Virus record (IMG/VR): IMGVR_UViG_3300001349_000052
Location: 4,093-32,283 of that record
Length of the DNA: 28,191 nucleotides
From: a virus
Strand: one strand, 5' to 3'
Both the position numbers and the translations under genes were made by a program. Under the pieces are notes generated by a model. The model ran no database searches and was not told the DNA's origin. It was given only the letters and a program-made list of their open reading frames with translations. The first letter of the stretch is position 1, and each line of letters starts with the position of its first letter. This document shows positions 8,388-17,200 of this stretch, in pieces.

Positions 8388-8388
8388 T

Positions 8389-11300
8389 ATGGAAGAAAAA
8401 AATAACATAACAATAGTTCAAGTAGACCCAACCACATTTGAATATCAAGAGTATTCGGAACAAGATAATAATCTAATAGAATCTAGAATATTAGATACAG
8501 ATTTTACTTCATCAAGTGATTACATTGAATATTATATCTACGATAATTCGAAGAATTTGTTATTTCCTAATCAAGGAGAAGAAACAAGAATATATGACCA
8601 AAGAGAATATAGTGTAATAGAAGGAGATACTATACTATACCCAGCTCAAAATTTAGAAAATATTGGGTATGATAGTGGTACTTTTTATTCTACCTATAAT
8701 TTTTATAAAAAAAGATTAACATCTGACCAATTTGCAAATTATTATATTTGTGAAATTAGCTCAGACAGAACAGAACTTAGGTTAAAAAGTTCAACAATAC
8801 CCTCTGATTTAATAATATCATCTTCACAAGAGTTTATTGAATATAGAGAAAATGCTGATTATTTTGTAGATTTTTTCCTTAATTTTGGAAATGACCAACA
8901 AGCTATTGCTAATAATTTAAGATTAGATGTTGAAACAGAAGTAGAACCTTCAGTATTAATTAAATTATATGAACCTTTACCTCCTAATTTTACTTTAAAG
9001 TCTACATTATGGGTAGTAGAAGAAATATCTTCACCACAGGCATATAAAGTAACTTTCCCCGAGGAAGATTTTATACCTAATGACTTTCAATTAATAAAAG
9101 GACCAAATTATAGTATATCTGTAACCCAACAAACGGGGGAGGCGTCACAAAATTTTAATTATAATACTTTACTTAGTACAAATATAACAAGTTCATTTGA
9201 CCAATTAAAAAACATATTAAATAGAAAAGAAATAAACATTAATGTAAACTATGAAGATTACAAAGAGTTTGTACATTTCTCTTCTGCACAGACAAGATTA
9301 GAAAATTTTTATTATAAAGTAGGGCTAATTCAATCCTCAAATACAAAAATAGGCAATTTACCTACTACTGATGGGTTATATAGCGCAAGTAAAGCAGAAT
9401 TAACAACTTCAATTACTAAGGTAATTGAGGGTTTTGATGGATATGAGTATTTTATGTACTATAATAGTGGTTCACTTAAATCCTACCCAAAATCTAATAC
9501 AGAACCCCCTTACATTCTAGAACCAACAACTAGTACAATAGTTAAAACCTGGTTAGGTAGTGCAGACCCTGAAAATAGTTATTATGGTGGTCAAGCTTTA
9601 AGAGCAAATGAATATGATGAAAATAACCAAGATTATCTATATAACTCAATACCAGAATACTTAAGATCAGACCCCAATAACGAAAAATATGAATTATTCG
9701 TTGATATGGTTGCTCAACAGTATGATAACACATGGTTATATACTAAAAATATTACCACTAGATTTGACGCGGATAACCGTTTAGATTATGGTATTTCTAA
9801 GGATTTAGTAGCAGATGCTATTAGAGATTTTGGTGTTAAATTGTATTCAAATAATTTTAATTCAAACGATTTATATACATCCTTTTTAGGACTTACCCCT
9901 TCAGGTAGTACATTCCCTTTCCCATATATGACGGGTTCAATTGGTGGCGCGGTTGCGACACCTTCTGGGTATGAGTACATAACTACCCAAATATCGGCAT
10001 CGAATGATATAGTCCCATTGGATGATGTTAACAAGCGTTTATATAAACGAATTTACCATAATATACCATATTTACTTAAAACTAAGGGTACAGTAGCTGG
10101 TTTAAGAGCATTAATTACTTCATATGGTATCCCAGATACTATTTTAAGAATAAATGAATTTGGTGGTAAAGATAGAAATGATTTTCAAGATTGGGATTAT
10201 AGTGAAAATGTTTATAATTATGCTTTCCATGCAGATGGAGGGGTTAATAGTTATATAACATCTTCTTTTGTATTAAATCAAGATTTCCCAAATAGTGCTA
10301 CAGCACCAAGATCAATGCAATTTAGGTTTAAGACACCTGGACTACCAGATGAAACTCAAAACCCACCACCATATTATTATAATATATGGAAAACAGACCA
10401 AAATAAATCTAATATTACATTAGAATATTCAGGGACAGGTTTAACATCAGGTTCATATTCTGGGTCAATTCCATCCCTTGATAACCAATATGGTAAACTA
10501 ACTTTTTGGCCTGATGGTGCTAATAATACTAATGATACTGCCTCTATAACTTTACCTTTCTTTGATGGAGGTTGGTGGTCAGCTATGGTAACAGTAGATT
10601 ATAATAATTCCGAAAAGGCTATTTTATATGCCGCTAATAGAATTGGTGACAAAATAGGATTTACAGGTTCAGATTCTACTACTTACACGTGGCAATATTA
10701 TGCTACAAGTGAAACATCTTCTTTTAGTGAGGGTACTTATAGTTTAAATGGAGACAATTATGTTCAATTTACTGGAGCATTTCAAGAAATAAGATATTGG
10801 GATATACCATTAAGTGAAAGTTTATTTTATGATTATGTTGTTAACCCATATTCAACACAAGGTAATACAATTAATTCTACCCCTCTAGACTTAGCTTTTA
10901 GAGCGGATTTAGGTACACAATTAATAACTTCTAGTAGAACATCAATACACCCTAAAGTAACAGGATCTTGGGTAACAACAAGTTCATTTAGAGATGACAG
11001 TTCATTTTATGTGCAAGGTAATTTTATAGAAAACACTGAAGAAATTTACCTAAACCAAGTACCAGGAGGTATTAAAAACAGAATATCAGATCAAATTAAA
11101 ATTGATCAAGAAGTATTGCCATTAGGTGACACATTATCTCCTTATATATCTATTCAACAGTCAGTCTTCCCTAGTGGAAGTAATCCAAGCATAAATTATT
11201 TAGAAGTAGCATTTTCACCTACAGACCAAACTAACGATGATATTATAGCACAAATAGGTGCATTTAATTTAGGAGATTATATTGGTGATCCAAGACAAAT

Positions 11301-14199
11301 ATCAGAATCAGGGTATTCATATTCTCAATTGGATAGACTAAGGGATGAATATTTTACAAAATATATAGATAGTTATGATGTAAATGATTTTGTTAGGTTA
11401 ATTAAATTCTTTGACAATTCATTATTTAAAATGTTAGAAGATTTTACACCTGCTAGAACAAGTTTATCGTCTGGTGTTGTAATTAAACAAAACTTATTAG
11501 AAAGAAATAGACAAAGACCAGCACAAGTTTCTTCTGCTGTAACTATGTCTACTTACTTTGAAAACACACCTTCAGATCCATTTAGTGAGGTGGTACCAAT
11601 AGTTCAAAAAGATCAAGTACTAGAAGGTACAGTATTATCACAAGCTAGAGATTTTAATCCTGGCTCTAATGATTACCCACAAAACAATAAAATAAGTGGT
11701 TCATCCATATATGTTTTTGATGGGGGAACAGGTGGTGTATTTGACCCCTTTAATACCATATACAACGCACCAATAAGCACCTCAATACAAGAAACATGTT
11801 TACCATTTTATTCGTATTCTTCTTCTAACGATTTAACAGCAGCAGAATATAATTATGGTACTGTTTTATTCTCAAGTACAGTTGGAACTTCAACTAATAC
11901 AATGAGTTTTAGTATATATAATGAACAAGGAGGAAATAATGTTGAATTTTTTAACTCATTAACCTCATCAATATCCCAATCAGAAATATTTTTAAACTTA
12001 GGGATAGCTACTCCATACCCATTAACGGGGTTAGCAGCAGGCTTTAATGGTACTGATATTACACATCAAATAGATTTTATAGATATACTCCCAGATAATG
12101 GTTATGGGGATGCACAGTATGGGTCTGATTTTGTTGCTAATTCAAATACATATGGGTACCAAACTACCGCTTCATTTATAGCCCATTTAACAGTAATAAG
12201 CAATGGTCCTCCTGCAATATTATTAAAGGACGAAGATGAGTTATCTACTTTCTGCTTTGTAACATCTGGATCACCATATAGTGGTAAAACAGGTGCTGAA
12301 GTATCTGCATCATTATTTGGTAGAGCATATCCTGGGGTTATACAAGACATGGAAGAAATTGTATACCCAACAATGGGTACTAATTTCCCAATAGGTTCAA
12401 GTAAGGATATAAACTTAGATTCATATGGGCAAGGCCCTCTAACAATAGAAAGAATTGACCAACGTGAATTTTATAATGGAGAATTTCCTAATAATATAGA
12501 TGTAAAATTAAAAGATATTTGTGGTGCTTTTTTTGGACAAGACGATGTACCCGATTATCAATTTTATATTAATTGGTTTAATAAAAGAAGTTTTCCTGAA
12601 GAATTATTTCTAACCTCGTCAAATTTACCATTAAAAAGTAATATATGGTTATGGGCAGACACAATATCTGACCCTAAGACAGGATTAAACTCCCCATTAT
12701 TAGTAAACACAAATATACAAGTAAATGAACAGTTAGCTGTTACAACAAATCAATTTGTATATAGTAAAATCTCAGGAGTTGGGTCAAAGAAGGGTACAAT
12801 CTACCTTGAAACTGGACCTGGAGAAGGGGCGGGTAATGAAATAGTATCTGCATATTTTGATCCAAATTCTACAGCTCCTGAAGATTATGAAGGAGGGGGT
12901 ACAATTACAATTACAGCCGCTACTTTAATATCTTTAGGGTTTACTTTTGGATTATCAGAAAATGACTTAACACTTAACCTACCTACTCAAATATTAGACC
13001 CTGTTCCAACTAATAAAGTAAAATACATTAAAATCTCTAATAGTGATATTAATGGTGTTACAATACTTCCATTTATACAAGATAGTGAATATTTAATTTT
13101 AAATTTAACGGGGGCTTCTGATTTTAATAATACATTAATTGAAGGGTACCAAACATGGTATATATCAAATGCTTCAATACAAAATGATAACATTCCTGCT
13201 ACTGAAGATGCAACATTACTTATAATAAATGAACCACCTTCATCAGATGCTGTATCATCATTTGATTCTCAATTTGTTGATTTAACATTTAGTGCTAGTG
13301 GTGTATTTAATTATTATGCAACATCTTCTGGAGTTGACCCAACAGTTACTCCAAATATTAATCTTAGTGAATCTATAGCACAGGGATATTTCCCACCAAC
13401 TGATAGATCACCTGGTTTTCCAACAGAATCTTTCTTTAGAGGATGGGATGATGCAAGTTACTTACAGGCTGATGATGATGGAGATATATATAGAGTATCA
13501 TCAGGTACTGGTTTTAATACTGACCTTTTAGGTAATTTCAATACTGGTTCAAGAGAATTTGATGCCGATGAAGAAACAGGGCTTACAGCTGGAGCAGTAA
13601 ATGCTAAAAGTACTGTGCCTTGGTTTATGAATGCACAAGAATCATTAACACAAGTATTAGATAATTCATCATTAGTAGGAGACTTAGGACAAACTGATTT
13701 GCAGTTATATACAGGTTCAATAACTGCTTCTTCTGTTGAAATAGGTCTTACCTTAAATATGTTTGATGATCAGGCACCAATATACTCACCTACAGTGATA
13801 ATTGGAACACTTACTCAACCACCTCTTCCTTTTATTACTGTTAATTCCCCTAACAATTTATCTTCAGTACCAAATTTCCCAACTAGTAGGTATCCAATTA
13901 CGGTAACTACAAGTTTATCAACAATAAACTGGACGATATCAACCACATTTAATGATGGTAACAACTGGTTTAGATGTTATACTACACCAACAGGATACAC
14001 AGTTATTAATAGTGGACAAGGAACATTAACTGTTTATTTAGATATAGACATTGGGGGTTATGGAAGTTCTTACAATAGTACAGAAAGATCAGGAAATTTA
14101 AAATTCACAAATCAGGGTAACATTAACAATAATTTAAGAGTTTATATAGATCAAGATGTATGGGATGATACTGGTTCTGGTAATCAGGGAATTCTTTAA
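8389..14199 (+). CDS. Giant baseplate/tail protein: gpI (gp7-like) core, LamG-like lectin domain, C-terminal BACON-like domain
   Basis: 1936 residues. Residues 551-595 carry LYKRIYHNIPYLLKTKGT and GLRALITSYGIPDTILRI, the signature of phage tail protein I (P2 gpI; T4 gp7 occupies the same wedge position). Residues about 620-825 look like a LamG/concanavalin-like sandwich: MQFRFKTPG, WWSAMVTVDY, then FQEIRYWDIPLSESLFYDYV. A helical block at about 975-1045 (SQLDRLRDEYFTKYIDSYDV, FDNSLFKMLEDFTPARTSL) follows. Around 1504 is a fibre-like module (GTITITAATLISLG) shared with the next giant gene. Residues about 1815-1930 resemble a BACON domain: INWTISTTFNDGNNWFRC, a Gly-x-Gly strand, then ERSGNLKF and LRVYIDQDV. 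It follows gp25 and gp6, giving the canonical W-J-I wedge order. Likely role: a wedge protein extended into a host-facing, glycan-binding structure. The core assignment is stronger than the C-terminal domain calls. Confidence 0.7.
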   Translation: MEEKNNITIVQVDPTTFEYQEYSEQDNNLIESRILDTDFTSSSDYIEYYIYDNSKNLLFPNQGEETRIYDQREYSVIEGDTILYPAQNLENIGYDSGTFYSTYNFYKKRLTSDQFANYYICEISSDRTELRLKSSTIPSDLIISSSQEFIEYRENADYFVDFFLNFGNDQQAIANNLRLDVETEVEPSVLIKLYEPLPPNFTLKSTLWVVEEISSPQAYKVTFPEEDFIPNDFQLIKGPNYSISVTQQTGEASQNFNYNTLLSTNITSSFDQLKNILNRKEININVNYEDYKEFVHFSSAQTRLENFYYKVGLIQSSNTKIGNLPTTDGLYSASKAELTTSITKVIEGFDGYEYFMYYNSGSLKSYPKSNTEPPYILEPTTSTIVKTWLGSADPENSYYGGQALRANEYDENNQDYLYNSIPEYLRSDPNNEKYELFVDMVAQQYDNTWLYTKNITTRFDADNRLDYGISKDLVADAIRDFGVKLYSNNFNSNDLYTSFLGLTPSGSTFPFPYMTGSIGGAVATPSGYEYITTQISASNDIVPLDDVNKRLYKRIYHNIPYLLKTKGTVAGLRALITSYGIPDTILRINEFGGKDRNDFQDWDYSENVYNYAFHADGGVNSYITSSFVLNQDFPNSATAPRSMQFRFKTPGLPDETQNPPPYYYNIWKTDQNKSNITLEYSGTGLTSGSYSGSIPSLDNQYGKLTFWPDGANNTNDTASITLPFFDGGWWSAMVTVDYNNSEKAILYAANRIGDKIGFTGSDSTTYTWQYYATSETSSFSEGTYSLNGDNYVQFTGAFQEIRYWDIPLSESLFYDYVVNPYSTQGNTINSTPLDLAFRADLGTQLITSSRTSIHPKVTGSWVTTSSFRDDSSFYVQGNFIENTEEIYLNQVPGGIKNRISDQIKIDQEVLPLGDTLSPYISIQQSVFPSGSNPSINYLEVAFSPTDQTNDDIIAQIGAFNLGDYIGDPRQISESGYSYSQLDRLRDEYFTKYIDSYDVNDFVRLIKFFDNSLFKMLEDFTPARTSLSSGVVIKQNLLERNRQRPAQVSSAVTMSTYFENTPSDPFSEVVPIVQKDQVLEGTVLSQARDFNPGSNDYPQNNKISGSSIYVFDGGTGGVFDPFNTIYNAPISTSIQETCLPFYSYSSSNDLTAAEYNYGTVLFSSTVGTSTNTMSFSIYNEQGGNNVEFFNSLTSSISQSEIFLNLGIATPYPLTGLAAGFNGTDITHQIDFIDILPDNGYGDAQYGSDFVANSNTYGYQTTASFIAHLTVISNGPPAILLKDEDELSTFCFVTSGSPYSGKTGAEVSASLFGRAYPGVIQDMEEIVYPTMGTNFPIGSSKDINLDSYGQGPLTIERIDQREFYNGEFPNNIDVKLKDICGAFFGQDDVPDYQFYINWFNKRSFPEELFLTSSNLPLKSNIWLWADTISDPKTGLNSPLLVNTNIQVNEQLAVTTNQFVYSKISGVGSKKGTIYLETGPGEGAGNEIVSAYFDPNSTAPEDYEGGGTITITAATLISLGFTFGLSENDLTLNLPTQILDPVPTNKVKYIKISNSDINGVTILPFIQDSEYLILNLTGASDFNNTLIEGYQTWYISNASIQNDNIPATEDATLLIINEPPSSDAVSSFDSQFVDLTFSASGVFNYYATSSGVDPTVTPNINLSESIAQGYFPPTDRSPGFPTESFFRGWDDASYLQADDDGDIYRVSSGTGFNTDLLGNFNTGSREFDADEETGLTAGAVNAKSTVPWFMNAQESLTQVLDNSSLVGDLGQTDLQLYTGSITASSVEIGLTLNMFDDQAPIYSPTVIIGTLTQPPLPFITVNSPNNLSSVPNFPTSRYPITVTTSLSTINWTISTTFNDGNNWFRCYTTPTGYTVINSGQGTLTVYLDIDIGGYGSSYNSTERSGNLKFTNQGNINNNLRVYIDQDVWDDTGSGNQGIL

Positions 14200-14242
14200 A
14201 AAATGTAAAACCACTTGGAGTACAGAAAATAAAATATTATAT

Positions 14243-14256
14243 TATTTATAACTAAA
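14243..14256 (+). promoter_or_regulatory. Putative late promoter element (copy 3)
   Basis: TATTTATAACTAAA in the 65-base gap before ATG 14265, with TATAAC at 14247-14252. This is one of the longer intergenic gaps in the window. Nothing else is visible in 14200-14242 and no convincing terminator hairpin was found. Confidence 0.6.
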
Positions 14257-14264
14257 TATTAGCA

Positions 14265-17200
14265 ATGCCGGATCAAATTAAATATTACTTTAAAGAAGAC
14301 ACAAATCAAATATTAGTATCGGGTTCGGATAATAAAGCGGATATGAATGCTTTACTAACGTCTAGTAAATCTCCTAATCCTGATTTTGATCCGGAATATA
14401 CTGCAAAGATATCTTCTTTAGGTACAAGCGTTTCTTATATTGTACCGTCTGCTAATTCACTTAGTGCGGGTTCATTTACAATCCCAATAGAATCTAATCA
14501 AGAATTGTGGGTATATAGAGGTAAAGAACCTATAGGAGTACAAGATGCTAATGCATTTAGATATAACCCTTATTTACATAGACCATATAAAGCTTACATA
14601 TTAACAGAAACAGGTTCTGGACTACCAGTTGAACCTTGGCTACCAGTAGGTCTAGATTATTATGGTTCATATGTTTTAAACGCCCCAGGTACAAGTTTAA
14701 CTGATTCCAATACAAATACTTTCAGTGTATCTTTTGCTGGTTTAGGAGCAATAGCACAAGAATTAAATCTAAACGGGAATTATATTAACACCCAAAATGA
14801 ATCAGGTACATACCCCCCACCAAATGGTCTATTAACAACACAAGCTTTTAGTGGTTCATTTCAAGTATTTAATGAGGGTAGATTAATTCACCCTTATATA
14901 ATGACTAGGTATAGTCAAGGTGGTAATAACTCTTATGGTTCTACAGTATATTTATATCAAGAAAATACAACATCTTCGTTATTTCCACAAGATTTTAACA
15001 CAGATACAGATACAACAATATCACCACCAGTATCAAGTGATGACATAAAATTTAACTCTCTTACAGCGACATCAGTAACAACTATGTCTATGGGTGCTAC
15101 AAATGCCGCATTTGTTCCAACTCCCTTTTTAGAAAAACTACAAAACCTTTCTGAAATTCAAGATGGTAAACTGATAGGTACAGCTAGGGTTCGTTCTAAT
15201 TCTTTAACTACTAACTTTTTCCTATTTAATTTAGATCAAGTAAATTTAATAAGAACAGGTAATATAGTAGCATCTTCCATCTTTAATAATTCAGGACTTA
15301 TTGATTTTGCACCATCAACATATTTACTCAAATCAACAGACCCAAATTTACCCAACGATGAAATAATCCTTCAATCTTCAGATTATACTACTAGTGGTAA
15401 TGGAACAGGAGCAATTATTTATCTCAAGTATAGGATAGGAAATCCTCTATTAGGGAATATTGGTTATTATGTTTATAGAGCCAGAGCGGGTAATCAAATA
15501 GGACAAAATGGGTTATATTCTAGCGGGGATACTATAACAATAACAGCTGCTACTTTAATAAGTAAAGGGCTATCTCAAGCAACTGGAGATTTAGTACTAA
15601 CACTACAAACAATTAATATAACTGCTACAGGTGGTCAATTTTATGAATTAAAAGGAAATTTTAATAGTACATCTTCTGGGTTTAATATGTTTACAAACAA
15701 TGAATCAATAGATATACAGTTTGAGGGAGCTGAAATGCAAGGTACACTTAGACAGGGCCAATATTTTAGTGCTAATGTATTACCTACACAATTCCCAGGC
15801 ATTACGTTACCAAATGGAGATTTTACTTATACAAGTAGTGTATTTCAGGATTTAGATAATACAAGTGCCGCCTCTTCAGGTTCAACACAATTTGGGTTGT
15901 ACGCTGAATATGGATATTATGTAGGATATAAAGCATCATTATCAAATAATGCCATTTCCAATGTTACTCTTACATATACTGGGTCTCAAAATACAGGAGA
16001 GTATTTTGATTTACAACCAAACCAAGAAGCAATATTTGTTGCAGTCCCTGGTACTGTAACTACTAATTTAGGTGGAAATTCTCCATCAAACTTTGACCTC
16101 GTTGTTACTGCGTTTAATGCAAGAGCAAGAAGCCAACAAACCCCATTCGCTGACCCCGCAGGTATATTTTCTACTAGAGTAAATGATGTATATATTAACT
16201 ATTCATCTTCTCTTACTCAATCTTTAGATGGTTTATATATTTTTAATCAACTTCCACAAAATGATGTTCAAGTAACAGCTTCAATGTTTTTAAACGCATG
16301 GACAGGTAGTGATGATGGTGCAAAATATGGAACAGCGGATTATGGAACTGACATATATGGTGAAGGTGAAGAAGGTGATGGACCAACTTGGCCTACTGCT
16401 TCTATGAGAATATACACAGGTAGTTATCCAAATAGTGTACCTAACATAACATCAGACTTTGTAACTGAATCATTATTTTTAGATGAAAATATTCATGTTA
16501 ATGGTTTAGCTGTTACTATGAGTTACTTAATACCATCTGAATCAATTCAAATAAAGGATTGTTTATCATTATCTTTAGCTGTTACTTCATCACAACCCCT
16601 ATCTGAAATAGACAATTCACTTATTGTTAGTGAATATAAATTAGAATTTAATACACCTACAGCTAGTAGAGAGGGAGATGGTAGAGTACCTACATTCATT
16701 GAAAACGCATTTGAAGGTACATTAGGGTTTAGTAATACACCAGATTGTCAGCCTTTATTAAATAATACATTTGCATACAGAACAAATGGTCAAATACAAG
16801 AAATAGATTATTCTGCTAACATAACTAACCCAGTTAACTTTCAAAACATACTTAGTGGTTCAGCTGAAAAATCTTCAGTACCTGAATCTAATTATTCATC
16901 ATTTGGGTGGACACAAAATAGATACTTAGGTAGTAGAACATCGGCTAATGGTATAAATACTATTGATGGTTTACAAGGTGGTTATGGTAAGGTGCCTGTA
17001 ATTGATTATAAAAGAGCATATATTGCTTATTGTGATCAAATTATAGATCCATACCCAGTATTAAATAATAATACTCAATTTAACCTTAAATATTTAATTA
17101 ATGGTCAAGGAGATGCATTAAATCCCTTATTATCCCCTTATACTGCACTTGATGTAGAAGGAGTATGGGATGAAGGAGGTTTAGGAAACGTATCAATATC

